Below, piece after piece: positions 1 to 10,438 of a DNA stretch of 64,000 nucleotides. Both the position numbers and the translations under genes were made by a program. The notes under the pieces are model-generated. The model saw nothing but the letters and a program-made list of their open reading frames with translations. It made no database searches and was not told where the DNA came from. The stretch lies in assembly GCA_002633005.1 (NCBI GenBank), contig NMRA01000374.1, forward strand, positions 1 to 64,000, written 5' to 3'. Position 1 is the stretch's first letter, and each line of letters opens with the position of its first letter. The stretch comes from Phoronis australis. Its lineage: Eukaryota > Phoronida > Phoronidae.

Positions 1-90
1 ATGGTTAAAGAAATCAAGCATGATATCTACAGAAATGCCTAGCAGTTTGGCCATGGCCCAGAGCCTTCAAGGCCAAGCGAAATACGTACA

Positions 91-1257
91 ACAGTCTGGA
101 ATGTACACGGATTAGGTTGCAAAACAGAGAAGAAAAGTATTGTTGGTTATTTATGTTCTTTTGATTTAGTTGGAGTTGCGGAAACTTGGACAACGAACGA
201 AAATCAATTTGATAACTTTTTGCCTGGGTACAAATGTTTCAGTAAAGTTAATTCAAAGAAGAAGAGGTTTGGTAGAAACTCTGGTGGAGTATGTGTGTTT
301 GTAAAAAATGTTTCGCTCGGTATGTAACTCGAGTGAAATGTGATTTCGATTTTGGTGTTTTTCTATTAATTGATAAGAGTCTATTGTGTACTGAAAAGGA
401 TGTATTATTCTGTTGTGTTTATTTGCCACCTGAGGGTGCGACAGTGTATGAAAATCAAATTGAAAAGAATGCTGTAGAAATCTTGAGAAGTGGTATTGAA
501 GATGCCTTTTTGAATGCCCACGATGATGTATCTCTTTTGGTTGCTGGCGATCTTAATGCTAGAATTGGCAAACTCTCCGATTATATTCAAGACGACTCAG
601 CAGAATTTTTGCCTTCAGGTGAATGGTACGACTCAGATGCCTTTAATTTTCCAAGGATTAGTAAAGATCATGCTATTAATTCATTTGGAAAATCACTGGT
701 GAGAATGTGTTGCGAGTTAAATGTCCATGCATGTAACGATAGATTTTCAGGTGATGACGTGTTTATCTAATAAAGGGTGTAGTGTAGTTGATTATGTACT
801 ATTGTCCGCTGAATTGTTTGATTTTGTATCAGATTTTAAAGTTGATTTATTGGATGTATCTGATCATCTTCCTCTTGTTTGTGTTTTTCACGGCTTCACT
901 CAGTCACAGTATCCCACTGTTCATAGCACAAATTATGTCGTCCGTGAATATGACAGAGTTAGATGGAAGGCTGAAAGATGTAGTCAGTTCATGTACAAGT
1001 TTGTCAGTGGGTTCCAAGTGTTCTCTAGTGATATAGCGAATCTTATTGAGAGCTGTCGGGTTGAAGACACAGTTCAGTTGTTAAATGAAATGTATAAATC
1101 AGCTGCCTGCGACATGATTGTACACTCCAATGCTGCGGTTAAATTTGTGAAAATCCAACCATCATGGTGGGATGAGGAGTTAGAGGTGCTGATTAGAGAG
1201 AGTAATTGTGCTTTGTCTGGTTTCCGACACTATAGTAATCAGGTTAATTTTAATAAG
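91..1257 (+). pseudogene. LINE endonuclease (EEP family) domain, frameshifted
   Basis: This is the endonuclease that nicks the target DNA during LINE insertion. The reading starts in the frame of position 91 with WNVHGLG, followed by FDLVGVAETWT and NSGGVCVFVK. It hits a TAA near 325, moves to the frame of 291-770, which carries the catalytic GDLNARIG motif, and shifts again into the frame of 721-1257, which carries GCSVVDYVLLS and the SDHLPLV motif. All three hallmark blocks of the exonuclease-endonuclease-phosphatase fold are therefore present in order but in different frames. The part after about 950 is the poorly conserved linker towards the reverse transcriptase. It is non-functional as it stands. 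Confidence 0.85.
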
Positions 1258-1293
1258 TAAAAGGAATTGCGACAAAAATTCAAAGTGACTTTT

Positions 1294-3573
1294 AAGTCAA
1301 AAGAAAAGTTATTTTAAGATGGACTGAGGAAAAATTTAATTGAAAATGTTAACAATCCCAGAGCGTTTTGGCAGCTAGTAAAATCATGCTCTAGGAAAAT
1401 GACGTCGGATACTTGTATTTCTGCTGATGAATGGTTTTGCCACTTTCACTCACTCTTAAACCAAGAAAATCCTGATAATGGACGTATGATTGGACAAATA
1501 GAAAGAAACTTGGCAAGTCATGATGTGTATTGTAATGACTGTATGGTATTTGACCCAAATCAATTGAATCATGATTTTAGCGAAAGTGAGATTTTTGTCG
1601 TTCTTCGAGACCTACCGAACGGTAAGGCTTCCGGTGTTGACGGACTCGTTTATGAACTCTTTAAGTCCACCAAAGATTATATAACACCTGTTTTGACTAA
1701 CATTTTTAATAGTGCTCTGCGTTCAGGGGAATTTCTTCAGTCCTGGTGTGACGCTATAATATGTCCATTGCATAAGCAAGGGGACGTCAATGACGTAAAT
1801 AATTATCGGAGTATTTCACTTCTGCCTGTTCTCGGGAAAATTTTTACGAAACTCCTAAACGCTCGTCTAACAAGTTGGGCCAACGATAATGACTTATTTA
1901 ACGAAGCTAAGGCTGGTTTTAGAAAGGGGTACAGTACAATAGACCAAATTTTTACCTTACAAGGAATTGTTCATAAGTACTTGAGTAAGGGCAGGGCCAG
2001 ATTTTATGCTATATACGTGGATTTTTCTCGGGCCTTTGACAGCATTTCACATAATTTTTTGTGGAATAGGCTTCAAAAAATAGGAATACTTGGTAGTGTT
2101 TTAAAATTGATGAAAAGTATGTATTCAACGCTAAGAGCGTGTGAAAGAACTGAGCGTGGGTTAACTGACTTTTTAGTAATAATATTGGTAGTCGCCAAGG
2201 GTGTATGCCTAGTCCTTTTTTATTTAGTATGTATTTGAACGAGTTTGTTGATTACTTAAGAGAATCTTTAATTAGCGGAATTTACGTAAATGAGAATGTG
2301 CCTCAAATTTGTATGTTGCTATACGCTGATGATATGGTTGGTTGTGCAGAGACAGCATTTAAACTACAGCAACAAATTAACGCTCTGCATGAATACTGTC
2401 AGGATTGGGGTATGAAAGTCAACCTTACAAAAACAAAAATAATGGTATTTAGAAAGGGCGGACCATTGAGAAAATACGAAAAATGGCATTTTGGAAATGA
2501 CAAAATTGATGTCGTCTCATCATATAAATACCTGGGTATTTGCCTTACACCTAAATTAGTCTGGACGCAAGCTACGGAAACTTTGTCTCACCAGGCACAG
2601 AAAGCAATTTTTTCAAATAAACGTTTTCAGTCAAAATGTGGACGACTTTCACCGAAAATTGCACTCGAGATTTTTGATAAAATGGTATACCCAATCATTA
2701 GCTATGGAAGTGAGATTTGGGGATTTAAAGAATACTCTACTATCGAGCGCGTCCAATTGAAATTCTGTAAGCAACTGCTGGGTGTTGGAAGTAACTGTCC
2801 TAATCATGCTGTCCTGGGAGAACTGGAAAGGCATCCAATTTATGTAAAGCTGTTTGTTAAACTGATCAAGTGTTGGTTTAAATTGTTAAAAATGCCAGCA
2901 CATCGAAATCCAAAATCTGTCTATGACAAGCTTGTCACATTGGATGAGGCTGGTAGGAAAAATTGGGCTTCACCTGTTAGGAATTTGCTGCAAAGGTATG
3001 GTTTTGGTTTGGTATGGTACAATCAGGGAGTTGGCTGCGAAGCATCGTTTNAACTGGGAAGGTATCCAATTTATGTAAAGCTGTTTGTTAAACTGATCAA
3101 GTATTGGTTTAAATTGTTAAAAATGCCCGCACATCGAAATCTATGACAAGCTTGTCACATTGGATGAGGCTGGTGGGAAAAATTGGGCTTCATCTGTTAG
3201 GAATTTGCTGCAAAGGTGTGGGTTTGGTTTGGTATGGTACAATCAGGGAGTTGGCTGCGAAGCATCGTTTCTTGTCATTTTTGAGCAGCGAATTAAAGAT
3301 TGTTTTTTACAAGACTGGAGCTTTGTTGTGGAGAATAGCTCAAAACTTAATACATATTTCTCATTTAAAATTGATTTTGAAATGAAATCCTATCTGTTGC
3401 GTGATATTCCATATATCTGTTTAGCAGTTATGGCTAAATTACGTTGCTCCAACCCCGACTTGATGATAGAGAAAGGTAGACATACTCTCGTGGACCAAAC
3501 ATACCGTGTGTGTTGTTTCTGTGTGTCCCTAATTGAAGATGAATACCATTTTATATGTGTTTGTAAAATGTAC
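1294..3573 (+). pseudogene. LINE reverse transcriptase and C-terminal zinc-binding region, frameshifted
   Basis: The reverse transcriptase motifs appear in order: ASGVDGLVYELFK, then NNYRSISLLPVLGKIF, AGFRKGYSTIDQIF, motif A IYVDFSRAFDSISH, motif B RQGCMPSPFLFSMYLNEF and the catalytic LLYADDMV. The frame shifts near 2190, between motifs A and B. The thumb region follows (VSSYKYLGICLTPKLVW and PIISYGSEIWG). The C-terminus in the frame of 3160-3573 has the C-x2-C...DEYHF..C pattern found at the end of many LINE proteins. A near-identical duplication around an N at 3051 interrupts the thumb-to-tail region and leaves an 11-base deletion in its second copy. Before the duplication, the frame from about 2200 to 3050 is open. 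Confidence 0.9.
2821..3270 (+). repeat. Near-identical direct duplication flanking a single N (assembly join)
   Basis: Bases 2821-3050 and 3052-3270 are almost the same sequence, separated only by the N at 3051. The second copy lacks 11 bases after CATCGAAATC and has a few substitutions. This is what an unresolved overlap between two contigs or haplotypes leaves behind. The LINE protein reads sensibly if only one copy is kept. Confidence 0.85.
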
Positions 3574-3806
3574 TGATCTCTCTGAATTGCATTTATACCT
3601 GAGTGGTGCTGGCGTGAACCAAATAAACATAAATTTGTAAAACTAATGAAAATGTCGGCGCCCATTGCTCAGATTAATATAATGAAATTTGTATTTCACT
3701 ACACTGCTCTCAGGGAAAAGCTGCTCAGCGATATCCTGTAAATTTTATGTAACATGTGGGCCAAGGCCTTAAATGTTGAAGTACATGAATTTGAATTTGA
3801 ATTTGG

Positions 3807-5275
3807 GTCATTTGCATTGTGGCGTGAGCATCCTTTATCAAATATTTCTATGCAATGCGTTTAGCAAAGCAATATTTTATAATCGTGGACATCAATCACA
3901 TTGTGATTATTACAGATTTGCAAAAATCGTGAAACTGTTAATAAATTAGTCACCCAAAGCAGAAACCTGTCTGCATTTTAGTTGCGAACCCGGGTGCGTG
4001 CTACTGGCCCAAGTCGTATTCAAAACCCGCCACAACAGTTTTTTATGTTATCAATAGACGACGGTAATTTAACTTGACCGCCATTCCCACGGCTTCAGGG
4101 AGGACCTGTTGTAACAAATGGTATATGTATGTATCACGTATGACATGAAAGGTTAACAGGTATGTACGTTTTATTTTGTGGTGCCAACGGTATTTAAATT
4201 TACAAATGGCCTCAAGGAACATTATGTTTCAATCGAAGAAACTTCCGAGGCGTTAATAAACGACTCTTTTGCCTATGATTTTTCTCTCTCTGGCTCTCCA
4301 GCCAATAGAAGTGGGTAACCGTAGTGAAAGATAAAGCCCGTAGTCGTAGGCTGTTCATCTATTTACGAAAAAAAGAACCTGTTCATCTATTTACGAAAAA
4401 ATCCGGAGCTCTGACACCTTCAACACGAATTACTGTATCGATCTGATCGTCAAGTTGCATTTATTTTACAACCTATAAAATCCGGGACTTCGACATCAGC
4501 TTTTTAGTGCCAGCGAAGTCCGGCATATTGGTTACAAACAATTGCACATTCAGAAGCGCAATACAGCGTTAGTTTAATCAAAGGGTCAAAGATTGCTTTG
4601 GCTCTTACTGATTTTTCTTCTCAAAGAAATCCAGTCAAACAATAGCGGCCATTCTTATGGAAGTACCTACATGTAGCTGTACACATGGATCGCTCATGTG
4701 CCTTGGGTCGAGTATTTAGAAATCATACGAAACGGGACGAATCGACTACTGTGGCGTCCACTAATGGCATGACCACGGTCCTTATGGGGTCTTCATGAAA
4801 CTTGGTGTTCATTTCTATTGAGAAAAATATAACTGACGTGAATTTTTTATTGTTTTGTAGCTGTGCTTCATCGTCCGCGTCCCAATAAGTCAAAATGGTT
4901 GACGAATCATTTTTGGCAGGTGTGTTACTGTGAGAGAGACGGACAGTTTTCTCAGAAACTTAATGTACAATGACACACGAACAAAATTACATTATGAGGT
5001 GGTCGTTCCTGGGTATAAAACAAAAACCATCAAGACATTTTAAAATTAATTCAGTGAATATCAAGTAAATTGCATATGACCAGTCAAAAAAATTCTACAT
5101 TAAGAAATAAACAATGTGAAATAAAAAGAAGCAAAGAAGTCAATACAGGAATGAGATATACATGAAGAAATAAATAACTTGATTAAAAAACCGAAGAAAA
5201 TCATTGAACTTTGGAAGCACAGCACAATTTTAGTGTTTATTTTTAAATATAGGTCCCGATGGGAACGAATGTCTT
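3807..5275. other. Intergenic stretch, no gene seen
   Basis: No reading frame or RNA was recognised. The only local structure seen is a 22-23 bp unit beginning CTGTTCATCTATTTACG that occurs twice in tandem at 4351-4373 and 4379-4400. The 5' untranslated exon and promoter of the downstream TRIM gene must lie here or further left, but no clear TATA box or initiator could be assigned. Confidence 0.5.
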
Positions 5276-5307
5276 ATTTTGACGAGTATCAAAATACTCG
5301 TCAAAAT
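5276..5307. repeat. Perfect 14-bp inverted repeat with 4-base loop
   Basis: ATTTTGACGAGTAT (5276-5289) and its exact reverse complement (5294-5307) flank the loop CAAA. It sits about 180 bases before the splice acceptor of the TRIM coding exon. It could be an intronic or promoter hairpin or the remnant of a small transposon. No function is implied by the sequence alone. Confidence 0.8.
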
Positions 5308-5498
5308 ACGACGTGTAGGAATGAATTGCAAAAACAAAACAAATGAGACTTCTTTTGCATTTCGAGACATTCATGAACTTTTAAAAAACTCCTGGGAAGG
5401 CAAGACCCAAAAATAAAGCCATTTTGAACTTGAGATGTCACTTGTGTTATTGGTGAAAATTGAGTTCATTAACGGAGACTTGTATTGCAGGTGCTGCC

Positions 5499-7625
5499 AT
5501 GGCTTCCAAACACTTAGAAGACATCAGAGAAGGCTTATCGTGCTCCATTTGTTTTAACCTTTTCAACAGACCGAAGGCACTGCCGTGTTTGCACACATTT
5601 TGCGAGAAGTGCATCGGTGATCATGTAGCCAAGACGAAAAAAAGCGAAACCTTTCGATGTCCTCTCTGCAACCAAACCACTTCAGTTCCGGTTAATGGGG
5701 TAGCAGGCCTCAAAGACAACTTCTTCATCAATGGCCTGGTTGATTGTATTCCTGCGGAGGATGATGTGATGTGTGACCTTTGTGCTATAATGTCTCGAGA
5801 AAGTTTGGCTACTTTCAAATGTATTCAGTGCTTGGATAATCTGTGCTCTACGTGTGCTGGAGGACACACTAAGACGAGGCAAACTGTAAGTCACAGAGTT
5901 GTGAAGCTGGAGGAAGTGAAAGAGGGAAAATACTTCGAAGAGATGCGCTCTTGTCGAAAACAAATGTGCAAAGTTCATACGACCAAGGAGTTGGAAATGT
6001 TCTGTGAACATTGTGGTGTACCCATATGTGTTTTGTGCAAGGCGTTTGAACACGACAGTCACAAGGTCACGAATCCAGAAACCGCAGTTCTTCGTTTTGA
6101 TGACGATGTTCGTAAGTTGCTTGAGGACGTCTTGCCAATTTCAGAGTTTTTCGAGTCCTGCACGGCCAAGTTAAAGCAGCAAAGTTCCATGATAGAAAGT
6201 GAAACGAAAAGAGCTACCCAGTCAATTAAAGAACATTTTCACAAGGTTCGACAATCGATAGACAAAGAGGAAGAACAGCTTCTTAGTACTGTTGAGAAGA
6301 AAAGAAAAATGCTGTCGTATGATACCACTGAAAAACTTGCAGGAATCGAGCGAAACAGTAACAGATTGAAGTCGTCTATAGCTTACTCCCAGTACTTACA
6401 AGAGTCTGGGGACACCATCGAGAAATTGCAGCAACACAAAGACCTTTTAAAGCAACTAGGTCACTTCACGGAACGGAATTTCACATGTCTCTTCTATGAA
6501 AAACCGATTTATGCCTTGGACCCAGACATAGTTCCGGATAATTTTAAGTGCATGAGTTTGCAGTTCTCTGACATCACGAAACTGGAACTTCCAACAACGG
6601 GTCCTACAGAACAAGAGCCCTCTCCTGCAAGAAGACCTTCTAAACGAATTGGTGGAGACCCTGCAAAGCTTATTAAGATGAAGAGTGAGTTACAGTTGAA
6701 CTCAGTGCCAAATTGCTCAACACCACCGAGCACCTCTTCAACTAGTATTTTATCGAGTAAGCAACAATGGAGCAGCTGTTCTGATCTCTCAAAGAGAGTT
6801 GTTCAACACACATTCACCATATTGCAAAAGGCCAAATCTTTGGCCTCCTTTGACACAAAATTGAAGGGTGAGACTGACCAAACGTGTTGTGATCTTCAGT
6901 TTAACCGTCTCCGCAATTCGTACTTGATAGTTGACAGAGAAAATGGCAAAATGAAAGAATTTGACGAAAACGGTCGGTTTCGTCGATCCATTGGCAACTT
7001 GAATTACCCTATGGGTATAACATGCACCAAAAGCGGTCACATTTTGATCACCGATGATGGACCATGTATTGCAGTTTACAAGAGTAACCTGACGGAAGAG
7101 AGGACAATTAGGAAAGAACGGGGTTTCTTCGGAGGCATTGATTGCGATGATCAAAGAATCGTCACAGCCGGGGGATCTAGGCTTGTCCTAATGGAAATGA
7201 ATGGAGCTACAAAGGAGATTGCAGGCAATAGATCTCTCGGTTTGAAGTCATTCAGCCCATTTTATGTTGCCCTTGCACCAAATGGCAACATTATTTGCAC
7301 CGACGGCAGGGAGAAAAAATTGTATGTATTAGATCGAAATGGTGTCTCTGTCCTTCACTCATTCCAACAAAAACGTGACGTGTCACTTCAGTATCCCGCT
7401 GGAGTTGTTTGCGACGAATGGGGTCATATCCTTGTTCTCGATTGCCCTAGTTCCGGTCCTGGTCGTCTGCACATATTTTCTCCTTCTTGCGACCATCTCG
7501 GCATTTTACTTGTCAAAAAGGACAACGTTGTTTGTCCTAGAGGTATCACGATAAGTAAGCCAGGTCAATTGGCACTAGTGGAGTTTAGAGGACTTGTAAA
7601 GGTGTACCAGTACTTAGATTTGTGA
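5499..7625 (+). CDS. TRIM-NHL protein (RING, two B-boxes, coiled coil, NHL propeller)
   Basis: The 708-residue frame is complete in one exon. The start is the ATG at 5499 in the strong context GCTGCCATGG. A polypyrimidine/AG acceptor ends at 5490, eight bases upstream, so the exon begins in the 5'UTR. The N-terminus is a C3HC4 RING with ligands C15, C18, C30, H32, C35, C38, C54 and C57, the E3 ubiquitin-ligase module. B-box 1 follows at about 90-135 and B-box 2 (CKVH...CEHC..PIC..C...H) at about 152-190. A charged heptad-rich coiled coil spans about 200-335, a Ser/Pro-rich linker runs to about 430, and NHL-type beta-propeller blades (PMGITCTKSGHILITD, YPAGVVCDEWGHILVLD) reach the stop. No filamin domain is visible between coiled coil and propeller, unlike TRIM2/3/71, so it resembles TRIM32/TRIM56-like invertebrate proteins. 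Single-exon TRIMs belong to large expanded families in many invertebrates. Target and exact orthology cannot be told. Confidence 0.93.
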   Translation: MASKHLEDIREGLSCSICFNLFNRPKALPCLHTFCEKCIGDHVAKTKKSETFRCPLCNQTTSVPVNGVAGLKDNFFINGLVDCIPAEDDVMCDLCAIMSRESLATFKCIQCLDNLCSTCAGGHTKTRQTVSHRVVKLEEVKEGKYFEEMRSCRKQMCKVHTTKELEMFCEHCGVPICVLCKAFEHDSHKVTNPETAVLRFDDDVRKLLEDVLPISEFFESCTAKLKQQSSMIESETKRATQSIKEHFHKVRQSIDKEEEQLLSTVEKKRKMLSYDTTEKLAGIERNSNRLKSSIAYSQYLQESGDTIEKLQQHKDLLKQLGHFTERNFTCLFYEKPIYALDPDIVPDNFKCMSLQFSDITKLELPTTGPTEQEPSPARRPSKRIGGDPAKLIKMKSELQLNSVPNCSTPPSTSSTSILSSKQQWSSCSDLSKRVVQHTFTILQKAKSLASFDTKLKGETDQTCCDLQFNRLRNSYLIVDRENGKMKEFDENGRFRRSIGNLNYPMGITCTKSGHILITDDGPCIAVYKSNLTEERTIRKERGFFGGIDCDDQRIVTAGGSRLVLMEMNGATKEIAGNRSLGLKSFSPFYVALAPNGNIICTDGREKKLYVLDRNGVSVLHSFQQKRDVSLQYPAGVVCDEWGHILVLDCPSSGPGRLHIFSPSCDHLGILLVKKDNVVCPRGITISKPGQLALVEFRGLVKVYQYLDL

Positions 7626-8312
7626 AGACATTGTTGAACTACATTACTTTTTAAATGTACAAATGCTTGGTGATTGAAAACTGCGTGTTGCGTCTTTTTT
7701 GCATTTAACAGCTGGTTTTGCCGTGTTAAAGGCCAAGTATGGTGCCAAAATGACTATTCTTACATCTAAAATACATTTATTGGTGAAAAACCGAAGGTGT
7801 GAACGCTGCGCGATTCCAATACGGACGGCTGTCGAGTGTGTTTCCCGTATTGGTGTAAACGACAATAGACCGTTTAATTTGGTGCAAAATACTTGGAAAC
7901 ATTACAGCACATATCAGCTTGATCTTTTCGAACAATGCAATTATATTTTTAAATTCATTGAAAATTTTAAAAATTTGATATTAGAAACTCAATTTTCAAA
8001 ATAAGTCGCCTTGAAATGCTGCAACCAGTAATCGCCGCCATTTTAACTCGGTCAAGCTAAAAAAAATTGAAAATTTAATAGCAACGCAACATTGTGCGTG
8101 TCTGTAATAAATTAAAACTTCGAAATAAAGTCTGTGGTGCATGAAAACATACCCAATCATAAGAATTTGCAATCAACTGAACGTTTTAAATTCAGTATCA
8201 GAATTCCTACAGGAACAAACCAAATCAGACAGAATATTCCAGGGCCGGATTCCCTATACTCTGCGCCGGAACAGTGACACGAAATGTCGAAGTGCACACT
8301 GCAGATTTTTTT
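7626..8312 (+). other. TRIM 3' flank with candidate poly(A) signals
   Basis: No further gene is seen. AATAAA occurs at 8106-8111 and again at 8124-8129, about 0.5 kb after the TRIM stop, and either could end the transcript. A short open frame at 7699-8001 has no recognisable similarity. Confidence 0.4.
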
Positions 8313-8940
8313 GTAGCCAACCAGCTAGCCAGCCAGCTAGCTGTATGAAGTCTGTCGTCAAAATACAGCTAGGTGCCACTGCGTGTATTTCTTCCGTAGA
8401 CAGCGGAATTGCACACAGCCAAGGTAGTTCTGCTCGTCACCGCGCCATGAAACTTGTATCAACATGTAAAGCTAAAGACCGGACGGTGTGCATGCAAAAT
8501 CTGGGAGTCAACCGACACTCACCTTGCCCGTTACAGCCGTTTAAGTGAAAAACAATGCAATAATTTGTTGTGACGTGTACGCAACCTTGTGAAAGAACAA
8601 CAGTTGATTGAAGAATCGGCGAAAAAAAACTGGCCAATAGGTGACGCAAAATTTCATGGCGCCGAAAGCCGTCACTAAAGATCCTCCACAACTTTAGCAG
8701 CAGAATAACGGTAGAACGCCATTTTTGCCAACACCGTTAAATAATTAAATTTATTCAATGAAGGCTGTAGTTTTTAATGACACTAATTTTGTGTCAGATT
8801 TTATCTTACCACTTTTTTACCCGCATCGGAGCCAAGCTGTATATTTATATACAGCTTTGTACCAAGGCTACTTTATATAGAGCTTTGTACCAAGGCTACC
8901 AACCAGCTAGCTGTTTGAAGACTATCGCCATAATACAGCT
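8313..8940 (+). repeat. Dispersed repeat family A, composite copy
   Basis: The blocks 8313-8375 (CAACCAGCTAGC...CTAGGTGCC) and 8666-8940 (AACGGTAGAACGCC, TGTCAGATTTTATCTTACC, ATACAGCTTTGTACCAAGG) reappear inverted and contiguous at 29381-29641, and in part at 13526-13690. Here the two blocks are separated by about 290 bases that contain a different repeat (8433-8560). The unit has no coding capacity and looks like a non-autonomous element. A short direct repeat, GCTTTGTACCAAGGCTAC, lies near its end. Confidence 0.75.
8433..8560 (+). repeat. Dispersed repeat with TGCATGCAAAATCTGG core, copy 1
   Basis: The core TGCATGCAAAATCTGG followed by a CGACACTCACCTTG block recurs at 9035-9127 on the same strand and at 15325-15440 on the opposite strand. 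The copies are roughly 80-90% alike by eye. This copy is embedded inside a family A repeat. Confidence 0.75.
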
Positions 8941-9034
8941 ACGTAACACTGTGACTTGAGCTCTGTTACCATAGAATATAGACTGTAGTGTACAACGAAA
9001 TTTCATACAGACCGGATATGGGTTGTGTTAGTCA

Positions 9035-9127
9035 ACACGTCGTGAAACTTATATTGCAGAGCCAACAACCGACGGCCGGGGTGCATGCAAAATCTGGGAG
9101 ACAATTCGGACACTCACCTTGCCCGTT
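9035..9127 (+). repeat. Dispersed repeat with TGCATGCAAAATCTGG core, copy 2
   Basis: Same core and same order of blocks as at 8433-8560. It follows another partial AGCTAGCTGTTTGAAGACTATCG block of family A at about 8905-8940, so the two repeat types are joined in the same order twice within 0.8 kb. Confidence 0.7.
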
Positions 9128-9722
9128 CAGTGCCAGTAACTATTATTAAACGACTTCTGATACTTTTAATTTGGCTGAAATGCACTACGATAACTTCTGC
9201 CATGAGGCGATGACGATTTGCTAGCCTCTGAATAACACTTTTTATCCCATATATGTGTGAATACGGCTATTAAATGCGGGAAAGTAGAGTATTCAATGAT
9301 AGAGGCCATATTCCTCCGTTGGTGTAGAGTCTTTTAGTAGAGTAAATTCGCGTGTACTACGGTTAATTTGATTAGGCTTGTTCATTTGGATTACCTATAA
9401 GATTTATGTAAGGAGTTGTTCCTGAAATAGCAATTTTTCTGGTTTACAAACCGTAAATTTTCCGCAACAATTTGCCGATGAATATTCCGACGCACCATGA
9501 CCTGACCGCTATTTTTGGGCTTCGCAACTTTTAACCTGGGTCATCATGAATAGGTCAATTGTCTACATAATCAGGCAAAAATCTTAGTCAAATTAAACGG
9601 AAGCGTTTTCGTCTATCTACACTGATTTACAGGAAACTGTAACCTAATATCGAGTATATATATTTTAATGACAATAATCCCTCTCTCGCTGTTATCTACT
9701 TTTCGATTTGGCACTATTCGAC
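9128..9722. other. Intergenic stretch, nothing recognised
   Basis: Low-GC sequence without a convincing reading frame, RNA or repeat partner in the window. Confidence 0.4.
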
Positions 9723-10438
9723 ATGAAATTTGCTGAGTCTAGCTCCGATGAGGACGAAAAAAGACAAACAGGTATAGCCCAGCTGTGTTAGACGACGACG
9801 TTATAGATTTTTGAGTCTCTAAAGGAATGCTAACGCTGTCAAAAAACCAAGAGTAATGCGGCAACATTCCACAAATGTCTAAGAGGTAAGAAACAAAGAA
9901 ATGAATGGGAGATATTGCAGAAAAGAACCTTGACTCTCTCCTGGGAAGTTTCTGTCTGAAAGTACACGAATTGGATGGCAGCGAATACGAGCCAGACACA
10001 TTGACAAGCTTACAAAGATCACTCGACCGACATGGAACGGAAAAAACGTACCCCATAATTACTAATAGGCAATTTACCTCCCCCAACGAAGCCAAACAAA
10101 AGCAAATGAAAATGCTCGGTAAAGGATATTGACTAAGAGAGGCAGAAATGCTAGCCAATAAGGAGGAAAATATCCTAAAGGAGAAAGGGTGAATGAGAAC
10201 TGATCGAATCTGGTTAAACAAAACTGAGATGCTGGGATTTCATGGTTGCAATGAAAACAGAAAGTTGAGGCGGGATGATGTCATTCTTAAATCGTCTACA
10301 AACAACGGCGAATACCTAGAATTCAACGAAAGAGCAACAAAAAACAGAAGTTGGAACGGAAGTTGGACCATTCAATGCCACGGTTTTCGCCACAAAAATA
10401 CAGGTAAAACAATCCTTCGAAAATGATTTCACACGACG
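9723..10438 (+). pseudogene. DUF3504 / Crypton-like tyrosine-recombinase-domain pseudogene
   Basis: An acidic N-terminus (MKFAESSSDEDE, from the ATG at 9723) is followed, after a shift, by the frame of 9905. That frame reads LDSLLGSFCLKVHELDGSEY, then EPDTLTSLQRSLDRH, FTSPNEAK and MLGKGY. After an in-frame TGA (10130) it continues with LREAEMLANKEENILKEKG, a second TGA (10190), then GFHGCNENRKLRRDDVILK and EYLEFNERATKNRS, and stops at 10424. Known family: this order of motifs is that of the DUF3504 domain found in ZMYM2/QRICH1-type proteins and in many invertebrate stand-alone genes, derived from Crypton tyrosine recombinases. The copy is inactivated by stops and a frameshift. The C-terminal catalytic part after 10440 is not recognisable. 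Confidence 0.75.

Larger units (their letters stand above)
1..3806 (+). mobile_element. Non-LTR retrotransposon (LINE), degenerate, left end outside window
   Basis: The segment reads as an apurinic-like endonuclease followed by a reverse transcriptase and a Cys/His-rich C-terminus, which is the order in the second ORF of CR1/L2/Jockey-type LINEs. The 3' end is a short GAATTT-type repeat at about 3786-3806, a typical LINE tail. The coding frame is broken by at least four shifts and several stops, so the copy is dead. The 5' end lies off the left edge. Part of the C-terminal damage around position 3051 comes from an assembly duplication rather than decay. The exact clade is not resolved by eye. 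Confidence 0.9.

Noticed and set aside
2190-2240. Programmed frameshift in the LINE reverse transcriptase
   Set aside because: The same copy has other shifts and stops in the endonuclease region, so ordinary decay or sequence error explains it better.
2821-3270. Biological tandem duplication inside the LINE
   Set aside because: The copies are separated by exactly one N and the same arrangement occurs at 52809. An unmerged assembly overlap is the simpler reading.
9739-10221. 160-codon minus-strand protein
   Set aside because: It is the antisense of the DUF3504 pseudogene, whose plus-strand motifs are recognisable.
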